DNA from: Plantactinospora mayteni
GTDB lineage: Bacteria; Actinomycetota; Actinomycetes; Mycobacteriales; Micromonosporaceae
Assembly: GCF_016862935.1 (NCBI RefSeq)
Contig: NZ_BONX01000018.1
Location: 248,001 to 312,000 of the forward strand
Direction: 5' to 3'
Length of the DNA stretch: 64,000 nucleotides
Positions within the stretch are counted from its first letter, which is position 1, and every line of letters starts with the position of its first letter. Shown piece after piece: positions 1-7,295 of the stretch. The notes under the pieces are model-generated. The model made no database searches, was not told where the DNA came from, and worked only from the letters and a program-made list of their open reading frames with translations. The translations under genes and the position numbers were made by a program.

Positions 1-407
1 CGATCGCCCACCCGGACTACGAACAGAACGACGCCGACGGTTTGCGCGACGTCTACGGTCTGAATGACGAGGACCCGCTGAATCAGGCGCTGGGGTCGGT
101 GCAGACCCGTGCGGGCCGCTGCCTAGCGTTCCCGAACATCCTCCAGCATCGCGTCTCCCCGTTCCGCCTTGCGGACCCCACCCGGCCGGGACATCGCAAG
201 ATCCTGGCCTTCTTCCTGATCGACCCCTCGGTAACGATCGTCTCGACATCCGATGTGCCGCCACAACAGCCATGGTCCTCGACGTCGACCATGACGCTGG
301 ACCAGGCCAAAGGGTACCGCGAGCAACTGATGCAGGAACGAAAGTTCTTCGTCGACGAACACAACGAGGAGCTGTACGAGCGAGAGTTCTCCCTCTGTGA
401 GCATTGA
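1..407 (+). CDS. DUF4246 family protein, C-terminal part
   Basis: Only the last ~134 residues lie in the window; the frame is open from base 3 and stops at 405-407, so the gene begins upstream. The segment CLAFPNILQHRVSPFRLADP followed by a PGHRKIL-type motif, a predicted strand and STSDVPPQQ matches, from memory, the C-terminal core of DUF4246, a family best known from fungi and found sporadically in actinomycetes. The His/Arg spacing recalls 2-oxoglutarate/Fe(II) oxygenase folds, but the function is unknown. The Glu/Arg-rich C-terminus is normal for the family. The next gene is on the other strand. Family call fairly sure, function not. Confidence 0.72.
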   Translation, partial: IAHPDYEQNDADGLRDVYGLNDEDPLNQALGSVQTRAGRCLAFPNILQHRVSPFRLADPTRPGHRKILAFFLIDPSVTIVSTSDVPPQQPWSSTSTMTLDQAKGYREQLMQERKFFVDEHNEELYEREFSLCEH

Positions 408-468
408 ATCATCTCGGCCTCAGAATCACCGAGCCGAGGACGGTGGGGAGCGTTTTGATTTCGAGTCA

Positions 469-1191
469 CTAATATGGCCGGTAAGAACGTCGACGGGTCG
501 ACGGACCGGACTGCGGGATGTCGCATCTCGTGCGTGCCCGGCGAGGTTGCTGCTTGCCAAAGCTCCTGCACTGCGTTGAACAGAGGACCGACCCGAGGAG
601 CAGCCTTGGCGCCCTGGGACTGGCTCGCATCGAAGGTGACAGGTCGCCATCCTCCGTGACGGGTTCGGTGCTCCGAGTTCGCCAGTGGGCGGAGCCACCC
701 CTGGAGCCGATGCTCAAGAGCGAGGCCAGCGACCTTTGGGGGATATCGTCGGGAACGCTGGCGGCCTCGGGAAGCGCCGGCCACATCACGACAAGTACGC
801 GGTGCCAGATCTCCGGCGGAAACGTGTTTGCCAGATGGTGGCTCTCTCCGATGGGTAGGTCACGCAGGCGGCGCTGAGCGTTGGTTGTCTGACCTACGTA
901 CAGCAAACCTGAGCGCAACCACACGCCGTAAAGCGCGGGGCCGGTGACGGGACCTTGATGTTCTGTGGCTCCTGCCAGCGCCTCCCCGAGCCGATGCGCA
1001 AATGCAGAGCGTGTCTGCCGCCAGGCTCGCACACCTTCCTCGTCCGCAACCAACTGCTGTAGCGCCTCGTGCCAGTTTCGGATGACGCGCAGTCGTCCGG
1101 TGTGCGTCTCGGCCACCGGGGCATCGCCGTCGACAGTAAGCGGTTCGCGCCTGCGATCTGGTAGGCCGCCGGGCTCTTTCGGTCGAGCCAT
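469..1191 (-). pseudogene. GIY-YIG-like protein gene with a probable 1-nt frameshift
   Basis: ATG start at 1191. Residues 85-150 carry a GIY-YIG-type core (ALYGVWLRSGLLYVGQTTNA, then QRRLRDL). At residue ~150 the frame turns into unlikely sequence, whereas the neighbouring frame continues the expected C-terminus (LALEHRLQGWLRPLAN, RTRHGGW) down to about base 545. The switch falls in a run of five G (C on the coding strand) at 738-742; six would give Asp-Ile-Pro-Pro-Lys and rejoin the frames. The gene is therefore either a recent pseudogene or carries a homopolymer sequencing error. N-terminal ~80 residues are not recognised. It resembles the second GIY-YIG protein near 7.4-8.2 kb only in fold. 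Confidence 0.55.
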
Positions 1192-1408
1192 CCACAGTCG
1201 ATCCGACGCGCCAGCTCCGCCACGTCGCCGAGGATAGCCCGCTCAGTCGAGTCTGAATCAGGCACCGGCCGGAATCCTGATCCTCCGGTCAGCGCGGGTC
1301 TGCTATCTGACGCCTCTGGAGGTCATCGTTCGGCCTCGGTGGGTCGAAGCGCCTGACGTACCAGGGGAGCGGCGCAGACCACGAGGTACAGCATCAGGCA
1401 CTAATTCA

Positions 1409-1978
1409 TTACGTCAGCCTGGTCTGGTCCGGGCGACTGTTCGTCTGCCACACCAGATCGACGGCGGAAATGAGCTGGCCAGCGCCGATGAAGCGGCGTG
1501 CGACCAGGAGCCCGGCCTCGTGGGCTGCCTCACCTCCGTGACTGGCGGAGGAGTCCGTCACCAGCCACGGGATCAGGTCACGTTCGAAGGCGTCAACGAC
1601 CGACTTCAGGACGCAGCTCTCCGTCGCGATGCCGCAGAAGAAGAGATCAGTCCACCCGTGCTGTTCAACGAGAGCGTTGAACTCGGGGACGAAGCAGGAG
1701 TAGGTCTTTTTGTCGATCACGGCGTGGGCCGCCGCGGCGTGCGGCAGCAGTTCGGGCACGATGTCCGTCTCCGGTGGCTCCTGCACCTTCGACCAGTGGA
1801 TCAGCCGCTCGTAGAGGCTGCCGGGGTAGTTGTGGTAGCGCGTGAAGACGACAGGTCGGCCGGCGGCTTGCCAGCGCTGCACCAGGTCCACCACCTTGGG
1901 CACCACGTGCTCGCTGCGCTCGTTGACGAAGCCGTTCTGCATGTCGATGACCACCAGCGCGGCACGCTCGACGTTCAT
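1409..1978 (-). CDS. Isochorismatase-family cysteine hydrolase
   Basis: 189 residues, the usual length for this family. The catalytic triad is visible: Asp12 (VVIDMQNGF), Lys90 (AVIDKKTYSCF) and Cys122 (GIATESCV). Such enzymes hydrolyse amides or enol ethers (nicotinamide, N-carbamoyl compounds, isochorismate); the substrate cannot be read from sequence. An upstream in-frame extension to 2212 exists, but homology starts at ATG 1978. The gene is divergent from the XRE regulator at 2267 across 288 bp containing a strong dyad (2231-2247), so joint regulation is possible. Cytoplasmic; no signal peptide. Confidence 0.85.
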   Translation of the reverse strand: MNVERAALVVIDMQNGFVNERSEHVVPKVVDLVQRWQAAGRPVVFTRYHNYPGSLYERLIHWSKVQEPPETDIVPELLPHAAAAHAVIDKKTYSCFVPEFNALVEQHGWTDLFFCGIATESCVLKSVVDAFERDLIPWLVTDSSASHGGEAAHEAGLLVARRFIGAGQLISAVDLVWQTNSRPDQTRLT

Positions 1979-2230
1979 ATCCCGAGTGTGCCAAGCATCG
2001 CTTCGGTCTCGCGAAGCGCGGCCTGCGCCTGGACCAGGCGCTCCGGTAGTCCGCTCGTCTCCAAGACCGCCTGCCGCATGACGCAGTGCTGCGCGGTCTC
2101 CCGAGCGCGTGCCGTTGTCAGCCGCGAGTGCGCTGCACGTAGGAACGGCCAGCCGAACTCCGCTGGCATCCGAGCATGCAACCCGGTCGCCGTGGTGCTG
2201 GCCGGGGGGCAATCGATAGGCGTACCGTAT

Positions 2231-2247
2231 GGGTACACGATGTACCC
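2231..2247. promoter_or_regulatory. Dyad operator candidate upstream of XRE regulator
   Basis: GGGTACA-CGA-TGTACCC is a perfect inverted repeat with 7-bp arms, 19 bp before the ATG at 2267. Just upstream, TACC-GTATG-GGTA (2223-2235) forms a second, overlapping dyad, so three TACC/GGTA half-sites are regularly placed. The position and symmetry suggest the binding site of the XRE protein encoded next to it (autoregulation) and possibly control of the divergent hydrolase. Inference only. Confidence 0.55.
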
Positions 2248-2266
2248 AGAGGTGGTGAGGTGTGCC

Positions 2267-3478
2267 ATGACCGAACAGACTGAGCCCACACCTGGCAAGC
2301 GGGTCGAGCGACTTCGTCGTGCGGCAGGGCTGTCCCGAGAACGCCTTGCCGGACTCGCCGGACTCTCCCCGACCACCGTGAAGTTCATCGAGAACGGCAA
2401 GCGGTCTCTCACCCTACGAGCCGCCCAGCAGATCGCCCCACACCTTGGCGTCCGTGACCTCGGCGACCTGTTCGGGCCAACGGTCACGTTGTCGCTTGAT
2501 AGTCGGCCCGCCCACCCGAGCGTCGAGGATGTTCGTAGGGCACTGACCGCCTGGCACGTCAACGTCGGCGGCGAGCCGGCGTCGCCGGACTACCTTCGCG
2601 GTGCGGTTGACTCGGCGTGGCAGACCTGGCACACATCCCGGCACCAGCGGTCGGAGGTCGGAGCGATCCTGCCAGGTCTACTCGATGCCACCCAGCGAGC
2701 GGCCCGCCTGCACGCCGGTACCGAGCGGCGGCAGGCTCTTGCGATGCTTGCCCAGTCCTATCACCTCGCCCAGGCGTTCCTGGCGTGGCACGGAGACCGG
2801 GAGCTGTGCTGGTTGACGGTTGACCGAGGAATGACGGCGGCCTTGGACGCGGACGATCCGATCGCCGTCGCCCAAGCGATCTGGTACGCCGCCCACCTAC
2901 TCCGTTCCGTCGGTCGTGGCGACGAGGCCCTGGAACGGCTCGGCGAGGCGAAGGCGTTGATCGAGCCACGGGTTGCCGACGGTCCGGTCGAGTATGCCGA
3001 GATGCTTGCCGACCTGCACCTCTGTGCGGCGTTGACCCGCGCCCGGACAGGCGACCAGAGCGCCTGGTCGGACTGGGACACCGCCCGGGATGTGGTGCAC
3101 CGAGTTCTGCCGGCCGATTTCGTCGGGCTGCGTACCCGGGTGTCCCGCCCCCTGGTCGAGGTGTACGCGGTGATGTGCGCGGTCGACCTCGGCGACCCGG
3201 AGGAGGCGCAGCGTCGTGCTCACTCGCTCGACCCGGCATCGATCCCCTCGACGGAGCGCCGTGGTCGGCACTACGTCGAGCTGGCCCGTAGTGCCGACCT
3301 GGAGGGGGCACGGGAAGCCACACTGCACCTGCTGCACAGGGCGGATGCGACCTCGCCGGAGACCGTGCGGTTCAACCCGGCGGCTCGGGACATGCTGAAC
3401 CGGCTTGCGACGGAGGCTCCGGCGTCGATCCGAGCCGAGGCGATCGACCTGGCCCAACGGGCAGGCGTGGCGCCGTAG
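2267..3478 (+). CDS. XRE-family regulator with helical-repeat C-terminus
   Basis: 403 residues from ATG 2267 (the open frame extends further upstream, but the HTH starts here). Residues ~10-60 form a Cro/C1-type HTH (RVERLRRAAGLSRERLAGLA, then SPTTVKFIENGKR). The remaining ~330 residues are alpha-helical and TPR-like, as in actinomycete XRE regulators that sense small ligands or peptides. The C-terminal pattern (LHLLHRADATSPETVR, then LNRLATEAP) is shared in style with the second XRE protein at 4832-6085. A dyad lies directly upstream and a 16-bp palindrome lies 10 bp after the stop. The regulated genes are unknown; the divergent isochorismatase gene is the obvious candidate. Confidence 0.85.
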   Translation: MTEQTEPTPGKRVERLRRAAGLSRERLAGLAGLSPTTVKFIENGKRSLTLRAAQQIAPHLGVRDLGDLFGPTVTLSLDSRPAHPSVEDVRRALTAWHVNVGGEPASPDYLRGAVDSAWQTWHTSRHQRSEVGAILPGLLDATQRAARLHAGTERRQALAMLAQSYHLAQAFLAWHGDRELCWLTVDRGMTAALDADDPIAVAQAIWYAAHLLRSVGRGDEALERLGEAKALIEPRVADGPVEYAEMLADLHLCAALTRARTGDQSAWSDWDTARDVVHRVLPADFVGLRTRVSRPLVEVYAVMCAVDLGDPEEAQRRAHSLDPASIPSTERRGRHYVELARSADLEGAREATLHLLHRADATSPETVRFNPAARDMLNRLATEAPASIRAEAIDLAQRAGVAP

Positions 3479-3867
3479 GGGGACGCCGCGTAACCGGTTA
3501 CGCCCTGTACCCCGGCACTCACTCCCGTCGCACCTAGGGTGACCGCACGGTCGCGGCGAGATGCGGCATTGGCGGTGTCCAAGCGCAGCCTCAAGTCTCG
3601 TTTCGCCGCGACCGCTGTAACCGACGCGGTGACACGACCTCCGTCAGCACGAGCCCTGGCCGCGCGCCGCGTCTGCTCTGGTCGGGATCGGTGCGGATCT
3701 CCCCGTGCGCCGATCCCGACCTCCAGACCGGGGTGTGGTGGCCGACGCAGGTCGCGCTCGGCCTCCACGCCCTCTGACCCCCACCCCCAGCACCGGCGGC
3801 CTGTCACCGGCCGCCGACCCAGGCACGGCGAGGAGCAGGCCCAGCAGCCCCGCAACGGCGGCCACTG
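3479..3867. other. 389-bp gap with a perfect palindrome and a repeat edge
   Basis: No convincing gene. A perfect 16-bp palindrome, GCGTAACCGGTTACGC (3488-3503), starts 10 bp after the XRE stop and could be an operator or a transcription stop. The last ~35 bp (from 3833) match the 3' end of the DivIVA-like gene at 6589-6933, ending in codons for NGGHW and a GTGA junction, so this looks like the remnant of a DivIVA-like gene lost after duplication. The middle part is GC-rich without recognisable coding signal. Confidence 0.5.
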
Positions 3868-4136
3868 GTGAGCGGACCGCACTGGGTGATCCACCTCCCC
3901 ACCACCCTTACCGACCACCAGGCGGCCGTCGACCTGCTCGCCGCTCTGCGTACCTCGCTCGCGCACGTGTCCGTACTCGACTTCGGCGAGGCGACCATCT
4001 CGGTGGAGGACGAGCAGTCGACGCGTACCCGAATATGGTGTGACGCCCCGGTCGGCGAACCGCGCGCCGGCCCCGGCAGCCGGCGCTGCCACCGGTTCGT
4101 CAACCACCCCGGACCCTGCGCCAACTGACCCGGCCC
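3833..4136 (+). repeat. 304-bp direct repeat, copy 1
   Basis: This segment is about 95% identical to 6895-7198 in the same orientation. It covers the 3' tip of a DivIVA-like gene, the whole 86-codon gene and a few bases after its stop. Similarity ends sharply at both sides. The two copies enclose the flavoprotein/XRE operon and most of the DivIVA operon, about 2.7 kb. Confidence 0.9.
3868..4128 (+). CDS. Small conserved hypothetical protein (86 aa), copy 1
   Basis: GTG start in a GTGA junction with the remnant of the upstream gene; stop TGA. The protein has a WVIHLPTTLTDHQAAVDLL segment, then LDFGEATIS, and a C-terminal RRCHRFVNHP motif with two Cys. It is nearly identical to the product of 6930-7190. 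There the gene is the third member of an intact operon, but here its upstream partners are missing, so expression is doubtful. No function is known to me; it recurs in Micromonosporaceae beside XRE regulators. Confidence 0.65.
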   Translation: MSGPHWVIHLPTTLTDHQAAVDLLAALRTSLAHVSVLDFGEATISVEDEQSTRTRIWCDAPVGEPRAGPGSRRCHRFVNHPGPCAN

Positions 4137-4295
4137 CGCGATGTTCCTGGCAGCCGAATAGACGTCGGGCGGGAGTGGTTTGTCGAGCCGCCACAGTATT
4201 CGCATGGGCCGGCTGCCGGTGTGCGAGTCGCGGGTTACCCGCCCGGCACACAGGCATGGTGGAGCGCCGAGGTCCCCTGGGGGCTCGTCGCTCGT

Positions 4296-4835
4296 TCAGT
4301 CGAGTCGCTGCGCTGAAGGGGGTAGCCGGGCTAACTCACCGGCCAACCGGGGCCACTGGAATGGCGCTCCTGGATCTGCTGGCCGGATGAGATCGGCTGC
4401 GGTAAAGGTGACCCCGGAGGCGCTGAGCGTCTGCACATGGGTTTGGTAGGCAGGGTGGGTGACCAGCGCGTTCTTGGCGTACGGGGAGACGAGGATGGGC
4501 AGGCCGAGGCCGAGCATCTCGTTGAGGACGCCGAGGGCGAGGGTGTCGTTGATGCCGAGCGCCCACTTATTGATCGTGTTGAATGTGGCCGGTATTACCA
4601 GCACCACGTCTGCCTTCGGCAGGAGGTCCGGCTCGGCAGGCTTTCGGCGCTCGGAGCGGACGGGGTTGCCCGTCTGCTGTGCCAGCGTTTCCCGATCGAT
4701 CCAAGTCGCGGCTGTCGGCGTTGCGATCACCCAAACCGCCCAGCCGTCATCCATCAGCAGTGCAATGAGTTCGTCAATCTTGAGTGCAGGGGGTGCAGCG
4801 CAGACCACGAGATACAGGACCGGTCGTGCGCTCAT
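4296..4835 (-). CDS. Flavoprotein-family protein (PPC decarboxylase-like fold)
   Basis: 179 residues. N-terminal PVLYLVVCAAPPALKIDELI, central DVVLVIPATFNTINKWALGI and later LGLGLPILVSPYAKNALVTH follow the Flavoprotein (PF02441) pattern of Rossmann-like FMN binders such as phosphopantothenoylcysteine decarboxylase and LanD enzymes. The catalytic His of PPC decarboxylases is not evident, so another role is possible. The ATG overlaps the stop of the upstream XRE gene by 4 nt (ATGA), indicating translational coupling. Such XRE-flavoprotein pairs recur in actinomycetes; the job of the pair is unknown to me. Confidence 0.8.
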   Translation of the reverse strand: MSARPVLYLVVCAAPPALKIDELIALLMDDGWAVWVIATPTAATWIDRETLAQQTGNPVRSERRKPAEPDLLPKADVVLVIPATFNTINKWALGINDTLALGVLNEMLGLGLPILVSPYAKNALVTHPAYQTHVQTLSASGVTFTAADLIRPADPGAPFQWPRLAGELARLPPSAQRLD

Positions 4836-6085
4836 GTCAGCAAGCCTGCTCGTTCGGCGAGCGGCCGGAGCCCTGGGGTGGCCGATCGGCGTTCCCTGGA
4901 CATCAGGTCGAGCAGCAGGGCTCGGGCCTGCACGTTGACACGTACGGACTCGGGGGCGACTCGTTCGGCCTCCAGGAGGTGCAGCACTGCGAGCGAGCCG
5001 CCGTCGGATGTCGTAGCCGTGGCCGCTGCCAGGTCCAGGTGCACCTGCGCCCGTCGGCCGACGAGCGCGGCCGGCAGGCGGGAGGTGTCGAGCTTCGCAC
5101 CGATCTCGATGGCCCGGCCGCCGTTGCCTGCCTTCACCGCTGCCGAAACGCTGTGGATCAAGACATTGGTCGGGCCAAAACCCGTCCACAACCGGCTCTG
5201 GTCTGTCTTGAGCTCTCCGGCCAAGGTCTGGCCCTCGGTCAGCCGGGCGTTTGCTGTCGGCGTCTGGCCCTGGTGCGCCGCGATGACGGCGGCCAGAAGC
5301 AGCAGGGCACCGTGCGCAGAAAGCAGATTTAGGTCAGCCTTGTGCTTGTTCTGCGCCAATTGCTCGATGCTGGCCTGTGTCACTCGCTCTGCTTCGTCCA
5401 ACCGGCCCGGCAACCGAAGCAGCGCGCAGGCCGCCTGGTAAGCGGCGATGGATGCAAGTCCCAGGTCATCGGCGACCCGTGCGGCGGTAGCTGCCCGGTC
5501 AGCGGTCAGCAGCGCCGTGTGGCCATCTCCGATCTTCACGGCGACTTTCGAGGCCGCGAGATACGCGCCGGCCAGCAGCCGAAACGCGCCGCTCCGTTGC
5601 GGCCACGAGCCCCTGTTCGTCAGCTCGGTGCAGTGTCGAAGCAGCTCAGGCAGGAGGCGGGCAACCATGCTGTAGCTCGCCCGGTGGTAGAGGGCGTGGA
5701 TGCGGGTGACGTCGCGTCGTACCTCGGTGAGAGCACGAGTGGACCGCTCCGGTTGCGACTCGGGCAGGTAGTCGGTGAGGAAAGCGCGTAGGCCGCTGAG
5801 CAACTCGGCTCGGACGGCTGCCGAGGAGGCATGACGCGGGGTGTCTCCCATGATCTGTCCCCGTCGGATCGGTGTAATCACATCGCCGAGCATGTCGTCG
5901 AGCTGATCCAGCGTGACCTGTAGTACCTCGGCGATACGTATGCGATGCCAGGGCTGCGGATCGGTTTCGGCGCTCTCCCACCGTACGACGGTCGACCGCT
6001 CCACTCCGAGGAGTTCGGCCAGCCGTTCCTGGCTGTATCCGAGCGCCTTGCGGCGCTGGCAGAGCCGGTGTCGCTTCAAGGCCAC
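4832..6085 (-). CDS. XRE-family regulator coupled to flavoprotein
   Basis: 417 residues from GTG 6085, chosen because GGAGGGGG lies 5 nt upstream and the HTH begins at once (KRHRLCQRRKALGYSQERLA, then VERSTVVRWESAETDPQPWH). A longer open frame reaches 6298 without homology. The C-terminal ~330 residues are Ala/Leu-rich helices of TPR type. It is first gene of a two-gene operon with the flavoprotein and is divergent from the operon at 6329. A CACT/AGTG repeat lies just upstream (6108-6122). Codon usage is somewhat less GC-extreme than in the core region, in line with an accessory locus. Confidence 0.85.
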   Translation of the reverse strand: MALKRHRLCQRRKALGYSQERLAELLGVERSTVVRWESAETDPQPWHRIRIAEVLQVTLDQLDDMLGDVITPIRRGQIMGDTPRHASSAAVRAELLSGLRAFLTDYLPESQPERSTRALTEVRRDVTRIHALYHRASYSMVARLLPELLRHCTELTNRGSWPQRSGAFRLLAGAYLAASKVAVKIGDGHTALLTADRAATAARVADDLGLASIAAYQAACALLRLPGRLDEAERVTQASIEQLAQNKHKADLNLLSAHGALLLLAAVIAAHQGQTPTANARLTEGQTLAGELKTDQSRLWTGFGPTNVLIHSVSAAVKAGNGGRAIEIGAKLDTSRLPAALVGRRAQVHLDLAAATATTSDGGSLAVLHLLEAERVAPESVRVNVQARALLLDLMSRERRSATPGLRPLAERAGLLT

Positions 6086-6107
6086 GGCAACCCCCTCCGT
6101 ATGCCGC

Positions 6108-6122
6108 CACTGTAGTGACACT
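6108..6122. promoter_or_regulatory. Three half-site operator candidate (CACT/AGTG/CACT)
   Basis: CACT-GT-AGTG-A-CACT, 23 bp upstream of the GTG of the XRE gene. It has the same architecture (three alternating half-sites) as the site before the other XRE regulator at 2223-2247, but a different sequence. It is a likely autoregulatory site; it could also affect the divergent genes at 6329. Confidence 0.4.
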
Positions 6123-6328
6123 CCGTCGATCGAGCAGACACCCACATGCCTCAGTTTTGCGTCGATCGGGCTCCCGAACCGCTGTAGTCCCTGCTCACGT
6201 TCATTGAAAGGGTGAGGTTGTGGCCAGGGGCGGGTGCTGGGCTCCGGGCGGTACGAGCGCGCGGTCGTACCGGTCGTCCCCGCCCGCCTCGGCGCCAACC
6301 CACCAACCGATCAAAGCGAGGGAGGGTC

Positions 6329-6592
6329 ATGAGCCAGGCCGGTGAACTGTCCGACGAACTCCCGATGCCGCCGTACGTGACGGCGGAGGATGTCGGCTTC
6401 GCGGTACGGGCGATCACGGTCCACGCCTCCGAGCAGCGGCCCAACGGGCTGCTGCTCTGCCGTAACGACTACCACCCACACCCGTGCCGGCTGCACCGCT
6501 GGGGCCAACGGGTTCTCGCCCAACGCGGCCTCACCGCCACCGAGATAACCGCCCTCGTCACCCGCTACCAGACACCGGCGGCACAGCGATGA
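6329..6592 (+). CDS. Small conserved hypothetical protein (87 aa)
   Basis: ATG 6329 follows GAGGGAGGG 3 nt upstream, so the start is well supported even though the frame is open further upstream. The protein contains AVRAITVHASEQRPNGLLLC followed by an HPHPCRLHRWGQRVL segment with Cys/His residues that could bind a metal. No family is known to me. It is the first gene of a three-gene operon; its TGA overlaps the next ATG (ATGA). The intergenic region to the divergent XRE gene is 243 bp. Confidence 0.7.
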   Translation: MSQAGELSDELPMPPYVTAEDVGFAVRAITVHASEQRPNGLLLCRNDYHPHPCRLHRWGQRVLAQRGLTATEITALVTRYQTPAAQR

Positions 6593-6933
6593 TCTACCGG
6601 TCCGGTGAACGGCTGCGCCCTGCCGTCATCCGTGTCGCGTCGGCGGTGATGCGCCGTCGCTGGCGGGGCCTCGATCCCGAAGAGGTCTACGAATTTCTCC
6701 GCCTGGTCGCCAACGAGGTCGAACGCCTCGAACGGGAAGCCACCACCGCCCGTACCCAGGCCGAACGCGTCCGCCAAGGGCTGCGCCAGTGGCAGTCCCG
6801 GCACATCGGCTGCAAGTTCGCCGACCCACCTGCCGACCCCGGACTTCCACCGCATCCCCGACCCATCTCCGGCCGCTGCTCCGTCGACAACACCGAGCAG
6901 GACCAGCGGCGTCGCAACGGCGGCCACTGGTGA
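6589..6933 (+). CDS. DivIVA-domain-like small coiled-coil protein
   Basis: 114 residues. A short N-terminus leads to a stretch resembling the DivIVA N-terminal motif (RWRGLDPEEVYEFLRLVANE), followed by a coiled coil (VERLEREATTARTQAERVRQ). Full DivIVA/Wag31 is much longer and drives polar growth; this is a short accessory relative and its localisation is unknown. It overlaps both neighbours by 4 nt (ATGA upstream, GTGA downstream), so the three genes are translationally coupled. The 3' tip is duplicated at 3833-3867. Confidence 0.7.
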   Translation: MIYRSGERLRPAVIRVASAVMRRRWRGLDPEEVYEFLRLVANEVERLEREATTARTQAERVRQGLRQWQSRHIGCKFADPPADPGLPPHPRPISGRCSVDNTEQDQRRRNGGHW

Positions 6934-7198
6934 GCGCACCGAACTGGGTGATCCACCTCCCCACCACTCTCACCGACCACCAGGCGGCCGTCGACCTGCT
7001 CGCCGCTCTGCGTACCTCGCTCGCGCACGTGCCCGTACTCGACTTCGGCGAGGCGACCATCTCGGCGGAGGACGAGCAGTCGACGCGTACCCGAATATGG
7101 TGTGACGCCCCGATCGGCGAACCCCGCGCCGGCCCTGGCAGCCGGCGCTGCCACCGGTTCGTCAACCACCCCGGAGCCTGCGCCAACTGACCCGGCCC
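6895..7198 (+). repeat. 304-bp direct repeat, copy 2
   Basis: Same-orientation partner of 3833-4136, about 95% identical. This copy sits in the intact operon and is the likely parent; the first copy lacks upstream partners. Recombination between the copies would delete or duplicate the 3.1-kb unit between them. Confidence 0.9.
6930..7190 (+). CDS. Small conserved hypothetical protein (86 aa), copy 2
   Basis: GTG start overlapping the stop of the DivIVA-like gene (GTGA). It differs from copy 1 (3868-4128) at only a handful of residues, for example Asn for His in the N-terminal NWVIHLP segment, and keeps the RRCHRFVNHP C-terminus. As third gene of a coupled operon it probably works with the 87-aa and DivIVA-like proteins. 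Function unknown. Confidence 0.72.
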   Translation: MSAPNWVIHLPTTLTDHQAAVDLLAALRTSLAHVPVLDFGEATISAEDEQSTRTRIWCDAPIGEPRAGPGSRRCHRFVNHPGACAN

Positions 7199-7295
7199 GA
7201 CCCGGCCGCCGGCTCCCAGCCGTCCGGCACTGGCCGCCGAACGGACCACGACGGGCCGACGACGACCGCCAGGCCCGGCCGCAATCGATGCTTAC

